Of a stretch of 64,000 bases of DNA, positions 35,323-47,587 are shown piece by piece; position 1 is the first letter of the stretch; every line of letters begins with the position of its first letter. The notes beneath the pieces were generated by a model. That model did no database searches. It worked only from the letters and a program-made list of their open reading frames with translations, and had not been told where the DNA came from. The position numbers and the translations under genes were made by a program. This stretch comes from Spatholobus suberectus (Eukaryota; Streptophyta; Magnoliopsida; Fabales; Fabaceae): positions 59,125,108-59,189,107 of the forward strand of contig CM014733.1 of assembly GCA_004329165.1 (NCBI GenBank). The letters are read 5' to 3'.

Positions 35323-35664
35323 CATAATGCAGAAGGATGAAATGGATGTGGTTGACGTGGATAATTCAACATGTAAATAATTGGTGGGATTGGTTTAGTC
35401 GTGGGGTTCATATTAGATTATTCAACATGTAAATAATTGGAGGGATTGATTTAGGTGTGGGGTGCATAACAGATTGTGGGTAGCAAAGTGGTAGCTTTTC
35501 TCTCTCCATTTTTTTCTTCCCCCTCACGAGACATATCAGTATATTTAGACAACTTGTATTGTTTTTCCACTTAATAGTGAAATATCAGTCACAGAGAATA
35601 ATATGGTTTGAATCTTTCCTTCCGAGTTCTTTTCTATCTTTTAATTTCTTCCCCCTATTTTACT
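35323..35664 (+). repeat. 5' LTR of copia-2
   Basis: It contains two direct copies of AACATGTAAATAATTGG and matches the 3' LTR over its full length. A possible TATA motif, AGTATATTTAG, lies near 35539 (AGTATATATAG in the 3' copy). Confidence 0.75.
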
Positions 35665-35791
35665 TTTATGGTACTAGAGATCTTCTTGAAATGCTTCGCT
35701 TTACACTCTAATCAACCATGGTCAGAAACCAAAATACAAAAACTGGTAGTTTTGGTGTGCAAAACCCAATGGTAGTCATCCCAATGAGAGT

Positions 35792-36714
35792 TTGACGCCT
35801 ATTGTGGTGAGTCCTTCTCTTACAGAAGAGAACTACCATGCTTTGGTAAGGACGATGAGAAGGGTTCTAGTTACAAAGAACAAGTATTGCTTCATTTATG
35901 GAACTATTCAAGTTCCTGTCGTTCAAGATCTTAGTTATGAAGCTTGGGAGTGTTGCAACAACTTAATCCATTCTTGGGTTATGAATTCCCTTTTGTTCTA
36001 ATAACACAAAGTGTCGTATACATAGAAAATGCTGTTGACATATGGAATGACTTGAAGGAAAGATTATCCCAAGGTGATCTAATCTAGATTGCAAAGCTTT
36101 AGCAAAAGATTTATAATTTCAATCAAGGTACACTTCTTGTCACTGGGTATTTTATTGAGCTAAGAAGTCTTTGGGAGGAATTAGAGCATTACCACCCTAT
36201 TCCTCAATACACTTGTTCGGTTCAATGTGGTTGTCTTGCTATGCAAAATTAAATGTTATTTAAGCAACATGACTATGTTTTATGATTTCTAATGGGTCTT
36301 AATAAGGAATTTGCAACAATAAAGTCACAAATTCTACTTATGGAGACCCTTTGAACTTTAAACAAAACATTCTTCATGGTGATACAATAGGAAAGACAAG
36401 TTACTAGCTCATGTAATATGATGGATGAGTCCCAAATTTCAATTAATGCAGTTGATGGTAAGAGGAAATTTGGTCAAGGAAGAGGAATTGTTTATAAGCA
36501 GACCGGGAAAGGTCCTAATGTAGGTAACTTATGCACTTACTATGGTAGAATTGGGCATACAATGGAAAATTTCTATAAGAAGCATGGTTATCCACCTTCT
36601 TTTGCTAAAGGCAACTCTTATGTAAACAACTCTTGTCATGAGGAGGCAGAGATAAAATCTAAAGATAAGTTGAGGAAGGAAGTTGGGACTCCACCTATGT
36701 TTACTTGTGAATAA
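35792..36714 (+). pseudogene. gag of copia-2
   Basis: The N-terminal part reads LTEENYHALVRTMRRVL, then KNKYCFIYGTIQVP and YEAWECCNNLIHSW, the usual start of copia Gag proteins. A zinc knuckle is present as CTYYGRIGHTMENFYKKHG, in which two of the expected Cys are replaced (Tyr and Phe). Stops such as TAA at 35999-36001 break the frame. Confidence 0.75.
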
Positions 36715-36829
36715 TAAAACACTTTCCTAACATTGATTCAAATGCAATTATTGAGCCAGCAAACAAATTGGACAGTTCAAATTTGGTAAAGACCGATGTA
36801 TTTAAAGGTAATTCTCATGTGACACTTTC

Positions 36830-39404
36830 ATGCTTGAACAATCAAATTCTTGTAATTGGATATTGGATACTGGCACAACAAACCAGATATGCTCCTCGTT
36901 GGGTTGGTTTTCTACATATAAAAGGATTGATCCATTAGAGATTAAATTACCTAATAGGAACACTGTACAACTCATTTTTCTGGAGCAGTCAACTTGAATC
37001 AATGGTTATATGTATCAGATGTTTTATTTGTGCCTCATTTTAGCTTCAACATTTCATTAAGTGTTTTGTGCAATTAGTGGACACACAATTTGGGAAAAAA
37101 CTCAAGATCATTTGTAGTGACAATGGTCTAGAGTTTATGCTCCATTAGTTTTATGCTTTTAAGGGGATTCTCCACTAAACTAGTTGTGTAGAAACCCCTT
37201 AACAAAATGGAAGGGTTGAACGCTGCCATCAACATATTTTAAATGTCAATAGAGCTTGGTTATTTCAGTCACAAGTTCCCAAGATATACTATTCTCATGC
37301 AACTTAGAATGCAAATTTTCTAATAAATCGGATTCCCACACCTCTTCTTGGTAAAAAGTCACCATTTAAGGTGCCATATGGACAGAAACTTGACCTTGAA
37401 TAGCTGTGGGTATCTGGATGCCTATCTTATTGTTTTACTCTAACTGCTCAGAGAAACAAATTTGATCTTAGAGCAAGGAAATGTGCTTTCCTTGGCTACA
37501 AGCAAAGCACCAAAGGTTCAGTCATGGTGGACATTAACACTAGAAAGATCATTACCTCTTGAAATGTTAATTTTTATGAACTTGAATTTCCCTTTCAAAA
37601 AGGGAATGAGGATGGTTCCTCCACTCCAACACCACACATTTATCTTGATGATTTAGCACCACTTCCTAAACCACCCAATACGGACCCTTCTATAGAACAG
37701 TCTTCCAACTTTTTACTTTAGAAGACATCACTTCTATACCTGAAATTCACAAATCTGCAAGACAGAAAATAAAACATACTTATCTTAGTGACTATGTATG
37801 CCAATCATCTACCTCTCATCCACTTTCCAAAAATGTCTCTTATACATCTATACCTCCCACTCATCTTAGTTACATTATGTCCATCACCATGAATGCAGAA
37901 CCCAATTCTTATGTCGAGGCCAACAAACACACTTACTAGCAAATGGCTATGCAAAGTGAGTTGGATGCCTTGAATGCTAATGAAACTTGGAGCTTTGTTG
38001 ACTTGCCACCTAGAGCTTAACCCATTGGGTGCAAATGGGTATATAAAGTTAAACAACATGCTGATGGATCTATAGAACGGTTCAAGGTCAGACTTATTGC
38101 AAAAGAATATAATCAAGTGGAAGGCCTTGGCTTCTTTAATACTTTTTCTCCCCTTGCCAAACTCTCAACAATGAGGTTGTTACTTGCTTTAGCCTCTCCA
38201 TTCATAAGTGGCATTTACACCAATTGGATGTGAACAATGTGTTCCTCCATGGTGATTTACTTGAAGATGTTTATATGGATGTTCCACCAAGGGTCAATGC
38301 TTCAATTCCGGGCAAAGTTTGCAAGCTTCACAAATCATTCTATGACCTTAAACAAGCCAACAAAAAATGATTTGAGAAATTGTCTTCATTTTTACTTATT
38401 CATGGCTTCTCTCAAGCACATGCTGACCATACCTTATTCACTCAATCCACTCCTACTTTTATCATAGTCTTACTTATCTATGCTGATGACATCATCTTAG
38501 TAGGAACTTCCTTGGTTGAATTTTCTAATATTAAAGCTCTATTGCATTCAGCCTTTAAAATAAAGGATCTTGGGGAACTTAGATACTTTCTGGGGATCAA
38601 AGTCAGTGACTCAAAGGTTGGTATATTTCTTTGCTAGCCTCAATACTGTCTTGATCTTTTATTTGATGTTGGCTTCATTGGTTCTAAACCAGTTAGCATT
38701 CCCTTGGTCCTTCTTGTGCATGTTCATCAAGATGGTAATGCACCTTTATCGGATGCAGCTTCTTATCATTGCCTAATGAGCCTTAACAACTACTAGACCT
38801 GACATTAGTTTTGCTACTCAACAATTAAGCCAATTTATAAGCAAACCAACTGGGATCCATCAACAGTTAGCTATTTATGTGCTTCGATACTTAAAGAGCT
38901 CACTCGGTTGCGGATTGTTCTTTCCTCGTTCCTCTGAAATCTAGCTTTTAGGATTCAATGATACAAACTGGGGAGGTTACATTAATTCTAGGCAATCAGT
39001 GACCAGGATTTGTTTCTTTCTTGGCTCTTCTCCTGTACTTGGAAATCAAAGAAATAAACAATAGTCTCATGCTCCTCTTTTAAAGTTGAATATCGCGTAC
39101 TGGTTGTAGCCACTCAAGAGATTTAATGGCTTATACCTACTTGATGAATGACTTGCATCAAACTCTCTCTAAGGCATTTGTGATTTATTGCGACAACCAA
39201 AGTGCAATGCATATCATTACCAGTCCTGTTTTTCACAAACGTATAAAAATTTGGACACAGACTACCATATTGTGTGGGAAAAACTTCAGGCTGGCCTCAT
39301 ATGACTTCTTCCTGCTACTTCTAATCACCAGGTCGCAAATATTTTCACTAAACCCTCTTTACCTCGAAACTTTAAGGAGCTGTGTTCTAAGTTGGGACCT
39401 GTAA
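36830..39404 (+). pseudogene. pol of copia-2 with internal deletion
   Basis: The protease motif NWILDTGTTNQIC lies near 36857. Sequence then jumps near 37060 from the protease tail to the integrase middle (SDNGLEFM near 37115, TPQQNGRVERCHQHIL near 37194), so the GAG-pre-integrase and the integrase N-terminus are missing. RT is found from about 38020 (GCKWVYKVK) to YADDIILVGTS near 38480 and ELRYFLGIKV. RNase H ends near 39400 after VIYCDNQSAMHI. Frames change repeatedly. Confidence 0.8.
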
Positions 39405-39435
39405 ATCTTTCCATCCTCCAGCTTGCCAGGGGAGT

Positions 39436-39777
39436 CATAATGAAGAAGGATGAAATGGATGTGGCTAACGTTGATAATTCAACATGTAAATAATTGGTAG
39501 GATTAGTTTAGTTATGGGTTCCATATCTGATTATTTAACATGTAAATAATTGGTGGGATTGGTTTAGCTGTGAGGTCCATAAGCAATTGTGGGTAGCAAA
39601 GTGGTAGCTTTTCTCTCTCCATTTTTTTCCTTACCCTCATGAGACATATAAGTATATATAGAACTCTTGCATTGTTTCTCCACTTAATGGTGAAATATCA
39701 TTCACAGAGAACAATATGGCTTAAATCTTTCCTTTTGTGTTCTTTTCTATCTTTTAGTTTCTTCTCCCTATTTTACT
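39436..39777 (+). repeat. 3' LTR of copia-2
   Basis: Same length as the 5' LTR, with scattered, mostly single-base differences. It follows the purine tract CCAGGGGAG. Confidence 0.75.
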
Positions 39778-40590
39778 AAGAGGCGAAATATGGCAACAAC
39801 AATTGTCAGAGATGGGAAGGTGCTATATGGGGGTGGGATGAAGAAGAGGCAAGTGAGAGCACTATCCTTTATGTGTCTTCTTCAGGTTTGTTGCTCTCTA
39901 TTCGCACGTACTGGTACATTAGAGAGAAAATTGTGCCATTGCACAAGTAATAGGGGGGTGGCAAATGAGAAGGGTGTTGTAATGGCTACAAGCCACCAGG
40001 ATCAAAATCAACAATAAAAAAGAGAAGAGAGCAAAGACAGAAAAGGGAGAGATACAGGTTTGAAACCCTCCACCGCTGTTTGCGCAACCTCCTTTCTCCT
40101 TTCCTGTTGATCTCCCCTTTTCTTTCAAACTGCATCTTCTGGAAGCCCTCCTTTTTTTTCAAATAATTTTTCAATTACTTGCTTTCTTTATTTTAACTTT
40201 GTGTAAGGAAGGGGATGGGGGCAATTTTGGGAGAAAAATATTAAATCCTCATGTGCAAGTCATAAGCCAGCTTCCGTTAACACTTTCAACGACGTTTGGG
40301 AGAAAGGGGTTCACAGTGTTTTTGTAGGTAGAAATAATAGAGGGACAATATAAAAAATGTAGGAGGTATGAGTATAATTTATTTTAACATTTTTATTTAA
40401 TTTTTTCTTTTTCTCCTTTTTGTTACTTAATTATAACTAATTGTAATAATACGGTGGGAATTATCTTTCTCTGATTCATAGATATTAGGTATCTTATGAA
40501 AATAGAGGGCCATCTGCAAGAAATCTTCCTCCTCTTCAAGAAATTCTATGTATATGTCACCAAAAAAACACTAAAAGAAAGGATTGGTTC

Positions 40591-41014
40591 TGTTTTGTCC
40601 AAAGATCAACTCTTCCGTAGGCTCCGCCTCTCGCGATTGCTCTCCTTCTTACTGACGTGCAAGTCAGCCTCCTACCACCTGATAGGGGGACCTACAAAGA
40701 CACTCCGACACTCAAGTTAGATCTCGAGGCCTTGTCAAGGGATGCAGGGTTTTGGATAGAGAGATTAGGGTTAGAAAGTGTGCACATATTCCCTTTTTAA
40801 TGTCAGATGTCCGTTACCTATATTACGGAGTATCTTTGCCTTCATTCCAGGATTTGTCGCCTGATTTCATTTATTAAGTTAGTTTCCTACTTTCTTGATT
40901 TAAGATGCCTCGAGGTGAGGTTGGTCGACCACTTTTAGGATGTTTGGTCAAGATGGCTGATCGGTTAAATCAATCGGCCATCTTTAGCCTGTTCGGCCAG
41001 ATCAATGTAGTACA
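40591..41014 (-). repeat. 3' LTR of gypsy-2 (left)
   Basis: Read on the plus strand it runs TGTTTTGTCCAAAG...ATGTAGTACA. The adjoining CCAGCCCCCT is the complement of the polypurine tract. Confidence 0.9.
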
Positions 41015-41615
41015 CCAGCCCCCTAAGCTTCGACACGCGTGGAGAAGTTCTGGCGTGTTCTTGACCACGTGGGACTTGATCTGTTCAGGTGGACTTCTAG
41101 GGCTAGCTCGCTACCGAGGTGGTTTGTTTGGTCCACGTGGGCCTTGGTCAGCTCGCGCTTGACTTGCGTCTGGTTATTGGCATTTTAACTCCCAAGGGAT
41201 CGAAACATCGAGGCCTTGAAAGGTCACTTCTTTCCTTAGGAGCTGTTGCACGCGCTTTTGAATGCATTCAATGCTTGGCTGCTAACAAGACTTCACACTA
41301 ATGATGGCCTAAAAACCCCAACTGTCATTTCATCTGAGCCATTGGCTTATTAACGGTGGTACAAGATCTAATGACGAGAAGGTCTTGGGCCTTTGGCCCG
41401 TATACCACCCTCCGACCCTATAAGAGGGAAATGGTGACGCATCTCTTGTGCTTTTCCTTCCTTCCTTGCCACTAATCTCTTCTCGTTGTGCCTCTCTTTC
41501 CTCCTGCTTCAGTCGTGCCGGAGTATCCTCTGCAGTTGTTGCAGTCATTTCCTTTCCTTTCCTCTCTACGAACCTCGCAGGTACGCCTCTTTACTTCTAG
41601 CTTTCTTCTCCCTCA

Positions 41616-43712
41616 ATGGCTTCAAGTTACAAATCTGGGGGTTCTCCCAACTTTGAACCTAGGGTCATGCTCTTGCCGGAGATCGAGCCTATTGGCGGTG
41701 GTTCTCAAGTGTTTGGTTAGTTCGTGCATTTTTCCTATTTGGAGAGGTCTGATAGCAATCTCCACACCCCACAAACACTCAAAAGCGATGTAGTCTGATC
41801 GGATGTTCTCATGGCCGAACATCCAGTGACGGTTGTCACGACAGACCACTCATCTGAGGGGACACCCGAGTAGCCACTGATGGTGCGACGAAAGAGAAGA
41901 GTCAAGGAGGTTTTTCCTCCTGTTACCCACCTTGTGTATAACTGGGTTTCCGGTGAGGTTGGAGTTTACCACTCCAAGTTCCAGTCAGCCTCCGCCATTG
42001 TCGAGTTGATGAAGTCCATCATTTTCTGCGCCCTTGACCATAAGGGCGAAGTCATAGCGGAGCCATGTGGTTCGGATGAGCATGTGTAGCTTTCAGCTGC
42101 GACGAGGCAACCGGATTTCACTTACATGTACAAAATGTTTTTTTCGAAACCTTGGGGTTTCAATGCCTTTCGATGGGTTCGAAGTCAAAGTCCTGGCGAC
42201 TTTAAATGTGGCACCCACCCAATTCCACCCCAACGGCTGGGTGACAATGACCGCTTTCCGAGTCCTTTGCAACATGCTGTACATGGTGCCAACCGCTCCC
42301 AAATTCCTTCATCATTATGTAGCAAAGGAGAGGAAGAAGGGTGATTGGGTATCGTTGTCAGGTGTTAGCGGTATCTCCCTTTTCACCGCCTTCACCTCCT
42401 CGTACAAGGATTTCAAGGGTGGATTTTTCTGGGCTAGACCGAGTCTAGCCAAAAGGAGCAATTTCTTTGACAGTTGTGGTGACCCGAGGTTCCCCTTCTA
42501 TTGGACAAAGAATCCGATAAGCACACAGTTTGGGAAGTACAAGACATGTCAGTGTCCGATCAATATGATATGGCCAACTTGCACAGGCTGCCCCGACTGC
42601 TCCCATGTCGAGCTGTGCTAGGGCTCACTAATTCCAAGAAGCCATTAATGGACATGAAGTGTGAGTACTTTTTGTTTGTGTTTAATAATCACCGTCGCTT
42701 CTCACTTTTCTTTGCTCCTTTCGTAGGGATAATGGGATGCTTCAACTTCGCCAAGCTTCGTGCCGAGCGTGCAGAGAAGGCTAGGAGGGCCGAAGCGGGC
42801 GTCGCTTCTACTTCCCCTATGCCACATGCTCCTCCAAGGGTGCAAGTCTCCAACCATGCACCAACAATTGCTCTACTTTTGGAGACTCTGGTCATAGTGG
42901 TGCGCTCGAGTAGCCCTCCTACCAAGCGCCCAAGGACCGCTCCCACCTTGGCGCCGGCCAAAGATCCTTTATCCGTCGACATCCACCCGACTTTTTTCGT
43001 TGTCGCTGAAGGTATCGACTCCCTTTGGGGTCAGGATTTTGATCCCAACAAGGTGCTAGGCCCCAGCTCGCTATCAGAGGTCGACTGCCATGCTCTTAGG
43101 GAGGCCGGTCCCTAGGCGGGCTTAGAGGCGCTGTTTGTCTTCTAGGCTTGTTCCTAGGCGATCGCCCAATTTTGGGCAGCAGAGCTGGTGAGCGCCCGAA
43201 CTTGTTCCCAATTACTAAAGTAAAGGGAAGCCGAGATCCAAAGGCTGGAAGCCGTTGTCGAGGAGGCGCAGATCGGTCTAGCCGAAGCTTCTAGTGCCAA
43301 CAAGACACTGCTCCTAGAGGCCGCCGAGGCGAGGAAGACGGCCAAGGCTTTGGAGGTTGAGCTGAAGAATGCTAAGGCCTACAATGAGGCTTTAATGAGC
43401 CGAGTGGTCTGCGCTGAAGAGTCCGTTATCGCCTTGGAGGCTGAAATGGGGCTCCTCAAAGACGGGTTTTTCAAGGCTGAATCGGGACGGTCAGGGGTAA
43501 TCGATCAAGTGAAGCGCCTCGATGCCTATCTAAAGGAAGCCAATGGTTCGATAATGGAGGAGCATATCAGGGGTTTTCAGAAAGCACTACGACAGTTTTC
43601 ACACTTCTACCTCGACATCAACACCTCCATTTTCGATGTAGAAAAAGATGTCAAGGAGGGGGTGTTGGTTGACGTGGTCGACCTCTCTGACCACGAGGAG
43701 GAAGAAGTGTAG
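41616..43712 (+). pseudogene. antisense extra ORF of gypsy-2
   Basis: It is coded opposite to gag-pol. The probable start is ATG at 41616 (MASSYKSGGSPNFEP), stopped after 34 codons, with further pieces at 41880-42089, 42067-42621, 42501-43115 and 43350-43712. It contains WVSLSGVSGISLF, FTSSYKDFKGGFFWARP and DPRFPFYWTKNP, followed by an Ala/Pro-rich linker and a long coiled-coil C-terminus (43220-43600) ending in acidic DLSDHEEEEV. Tat-group elements carry such antisense ORFs; the product's role is unknown. Stops and frame changes break it, yet long blocks stay open. Confidence 0.65.
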
Positions 43713-43974
43713 GGAGGTGGGGATGCCGAGCAGGTTGATGATAATGTTGACGTCGCATGAGCTTTGGCGCTTTATGCTCCCTGAAGTTGGAATGTTTTCT
43801 CTATGGCTCTTCCTCCTTAGGTTTTAGGATATTTTTGTTAAGCGAATGATAAAGATATACTCGGTCTTCGTATTCAGAGCGTTATTTGTACCAAGTTACA
43901 TGTTTTTAAATGAAGTTACTTTCCATACTCGGTCGTTTTCGATTACTACTATTCAAATTTAATTCAGCGAATTG

Positions 43975-44285
43975 GCTCGATTTAACTTTAGTGGGTCAAT
44001 ATTTGTTACCTCCGAGTTTGGTTGGCTGACTTGGTCAGGTTTATGTGGGTCGAAACCTGTCCTCGAGCACATTGGATTGGCTTGGTTAAGTTTCAGTGGT
44101 TGAAACCTATCAAGTCTTCGAGCACAGTGGGTCGGCTCGATTAAGTTTCAGTGGGTCAAACTTGTGGTCTTTAAGCACAGTGGGTCGACTCGGTCAGGTT
44201 TCATTGGGTCGAAACTTGTTAAGTCTTTGACCATGGTGGGTCGGCTTGATCAGGTTTCAGTGGGTCGAAACCTGTTAGTCTTCGT
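43975..44285 (-). repeat. tandem repeat block of gypsy-2, 51-57 bp units
   Basis: Six degenerate units, each with CAGGTTTCAGTGGGTCGAAA as core (starts near 43991, 44045, 44096, 44151, 44203 and 44260). The block lies between integrase and the antisense ORF, the same slot as in gypsy-1, but the sequence is different. Confidence 0.85.
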
Positions 44286-44440
44286 GCTTAATGGTTCAGA
44301 TTAGAAGTGATAACAAGATAGATTCAAAACAATCTTGTTGCTTTTTGTTATTGACGTGCCTCGTTAAAACCTCCTTGGCAAAAACCCATTTCGAGACCAA
44401 AAACTGAGGTAGGAAAAAGAGTGCATCATCATTATATTTA

Positions 44441-45860
44441 TCAACTGAAATACATCTTCAAGTGGGAAGTGTTCCATGTGCATGGGACTTCTCTGCCTGT
44501 GAGCTGCTCCAGTCGATAGGCTCCACTTCCCAGTGGCTCAACCACTCGCAATGGTCCTTCCCATTTGGCAGCTAGCTTTCCCTCTCCGACTTCTTTCCGC
44601 ACCTCCCCCTTCTTTCTCCAAACCAGGTCACTAGGCTCGAAGTCTTTTGGCTTCACTTTCTTGTTGTAGTTACGAGTGACCTTCCGATTTCTAGCTCCTT
44701 TCTGTATTCTTGCCTTCTCCCTTAGTTGCTCCGCCAGATCTAACTCTACCTTGAGCGCTTCGTCATTTTTCTTAGGGTTGAACACGATGTGGCGTAAGGA
44801 CAATTCCCCTAACTCGACTAGAATCATTACGTTTGTTCCGTATACCAATCTGAAAGGCGTCTCCCAAGTTGTTGATTGGGGTGTACAATGGTAGGCCTAA
44901 AAAGATCTCGGGCAGTTCTTCAGGCCAACTTCCTTTTGCCTTCCCTACTCGCTTCCTCAATTCTCCCAAGATTGCCTTGTTTGCTGCCTCGGCTTTTCCA
45001 TTAGTCTGCTGGTGTTCGATCGAGGTGGTCCGGTGTCGAATCCCGAGCCCCCTATAGAATTCTACGAGTGACCCATCTATAAACTAGCGTCCATTGTCTG
45101 TAATGATGGCATGCGGCATTCCATACTGGCAGATGACATTTTTCCATACAAATATCTGCATATTTGCGGTCATTAATCGGGCTAGGGCTCAGTTTCTATC
45201 CATTTAGTAAAGTATTCGATTCCCACCAACAGAAACTTCACTTGGCCCTTGGCAATAGGGAAGGGTCTAAGTATATCTAGGTCCCATGTGGTAAAGAGCT
45301 AGGGGGATAGAATCGAGTGTAACTCTTCTAAGGGTCTATTGGACAAATTTTCGAATCTCTAGCATTCTTTGCACCTTTTCAAGTATTCGAGGCAATCAGT
45401 TCAGATGGTCGACCAATAATAACCGGCCCGGATGGCGTGAGATGCCATGGCGCGCCCTTTAGTGTGCATGCCACATATACCCTGATGGACTTCGCTCATG
45501 ACATATTTAGCTTGGTCGGGGTCCAAACACTTGAGCAGTGGGGTGTGGAATCCCCTCTTGTATAAGTTCGCTCCATCAATGACATAGTAGCTGGCCTTTC
45601 GTCAGATCCTTTTTGTCGTGTTTTTCTTTGTCGGTAACTCGTCGGTTGTGAGGAATTTCTGGACAGGGGCCATCCATCCGCCTTCATCTTTATCCACGCT
45701 CAATATCTCCTCAATGCTTGGTTTCATCATAGTTTCTTGTATAACCGTCCGTCGCTGCCCTATTTTCTTAGTGCTCGTCATCAGCTTAGACAAGAGGTCG
45801 GCTCTCCCATTTTCCTCCCTCGGAATGTGCTTTATTTTGAATTCCTCCAATCCGACTATT
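44441..45860 (-). pseudogene. integrase and RNase H end of gypsy-2
   Basis: The C-terminal part, 44848-44441, is open: VYGTNVMILVELGELSLRH, then VTRNYNKKVKPKDFEPSDL, ending WNTSHLKMYFS. The zinc-binding and core regions lie at about 45600-44900 with breaks. The piece 45850-45602 is the RNase H tail and linker (FKIKHIPREENGRADLLSKL). Intact, integrase inserts the DNA copy into host chromosomes. Confidence 0.75.
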
Positions 45861-45885
45861 AACTGGACGGCCCTGTGGTAGTACT

Positions 45886-47400
45886 TCAGGAGTTGGGTGT
45901 CCTTGATCTGGAAGGCACCGGATACCTGCCCATCACCAACTTGGAGTCACTTTTGCAAATGATTTTACTGGCCTCGATTTCTCCTGCTAACTTTAGTCCT
46001 GCGATAAGCACCTCATACTTTGCTTGATTATTGGAGGCCAGGAAGTCAAAATTTAAAGACTGTTCCAACATGACCCCCCCAGGTCCTTCCAGGATGACAC
46101 CGGCTCCCCCTCCTTGCTGGTTCGATGACCCATCCATGTATACAATCCACCGTGACAAAGTCGATTCTGCTGGCGACGATAGTTCAACTATAAAGTCGGT
46201 AAGGCATTGCGCTTTGATCAAGCCCCTCACTTCGTATTTTAATCCAAGCTCAGACAATTCGACCAACCAGGCTATCATTCTCCCCGCTAGTTTCAGTTTT
46301 TAGAGCACCTGCCAAATGGGGTGATCAGTCTTTACTACCACCTGGTGGCTTTGGAAGTACGATCAGAGTCTTCGAGCGGCCGCTACTAGGGCTAAAGACA
46401 GCTTCTCGATGACCTGATACCAAATTTTTGCCCCTTGCAACACACAGCTAGGGTAATATATCGAGACTTGTTGGCCCTTTACTTCCTACACGATGACCGA
46501 GCTGACTGCCTGATCAGATATTGCCAAGTAAATCAACAAGTCCTGTCCAAGGACTGGTCAGTTAAGATGGGGGGTTGTCAGGAATGTCTTGAGTTTTTTG
46601 AACGTTGACTCACATTCCTCGTCCTAGTGAAACGCTTTCGACTTTTTTAGGAGGCTGAAAAGGGGCGTGCTTTCTTGGCTGCCTTTAGAAGGAAGCGCGA
46701 AAGGGACGCGAGTCTTTCAGTCAGCCTTTGAACTTCCTTGATGTTCTGGGGACTTCTCATCTTTATGAGGGCCTGACACTTGTTGGGATTAGCTTCGATC
46801 CCTCTGTGAGTCAACATGAAGCCCAGGAATTTGCCTCCTTGTACTCCAAATACACATTTCTCCGAATTCAGCCTCATGTGGTAGTGCCTGACTTGACCGA
46901 ATACTTCTTCCAAATCTTTAGCGTGCTTATTCGTATCCCCAGATTTCACCACCATATCATCCACATACACCTCTAAGTTGTGACTTATTTGTGCTGCAAA
47001 AACCTTATCCATCAAGCGTTGGTAGGTAGCTCTTGCATTTTTTAGACTGAAAGGCATTACCTTATAGCAATAGTTTGATCTATCCGTCATGAAAGTTGTT
47101 TTTCTTCGTCTGGCGGAAACATGGGTATTTGGTTGTACCCCAATAAGCGTCCAGAAAGCTCAAAAGCCTGCACCTCGAAGCACTGTCGACCAACCGATCA
47201 ATGTTCGGTAGCGGGTAGGCATCCTTAGGGCAGGCTTTATTGAGGTTAGTGTAATCTGTGCACATTTGCCATTTACCGTTCGCCTTTTTCACCAATACCA
47301 CATTGGCTAGCCTTGTCGGGTATTCTACTTCCCGGACGAACCCTGCTTCCACTAACTTTGCTGTCTCCCTTTCCACCACATGTCTTCTCTCTTTGCCCAT
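45886..47400 (-). pseudogene. reverse transcriptase and RNase H of gypsy-2
   Basis: The fingers piece 47400-47080 reads GKERRHVVERETAKLVEAGF, then CTDYTNLNKACPKDAYPLP, and shifts frame near 47090. The palm piece 47090-46647 has an intact YVDD (LEVYVDDMVVKSGDTNKH) and then LNSEKCVFGVQGGKFLGFML. RNase H at 46278-45886 includes WIVYMDGSSNQQGGGAGVIL and SKIICKSDSKLVMG. The connection domain between 46647 and 46290 is broken. Confidence 0.85.
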
Positions 47401-47587
47401 CCTCCTTTATCGTTGAGCAACTAACCGCACCTCTGGGCACGCGACGAGTTTATGGCAATGAAAACTGGGATCAATCTCGGGCATGTTAGCCGCCGTCCAT
47501 GCAAACAGGTCTGCATTATTGTTGAGGACATCGGTAATTTTGGCTAATACTTCTTCCAACAAGTTAAAGCTGACTCGAGTGCATTGG

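Larger units (their letters stand above)
35323..39777 (+). mobile_element. Ty1-copia retrotransposon, decayed (copia-2)
   Basis: Direct repeats of 342 bp (35323-35664 and 39436-39777) bound a copia-order gag-pol remnant. Flanks AAGAT and AAGAG fit a 5-bp duplication with one change. The LTR ends have lost the canonical TG...CA. A methionine-tRNA-type primer site TGGTACTAGAG follows the first LTR (35668), and a GCCAGGGGAG purine tract precedes the second. At about 4.5 kb it is shorter than usual, mostly through an internal deletion near 37060. Confidence 0.85.
34661..40380. mobile_element. MULE-like element interrupted by copia-2
   Basis: The left end AAATTACGCTTACACTC...ATATTGCACTC... matches the complement of the right end (AAATTATACTCATACCTCC...ATATTGTCCCTC) over about 80 bp. 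Flanking 9-mers TTTTTGACT and ATTTTAACA agree at six positions, compatible with an old 9-bp Mutator-type duplication. Without the copia insertion it would be about 1.3 kb. No transposase is visible. An open frame at 39790-40017 inside it has no recognised match. Confidence 0.5.
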
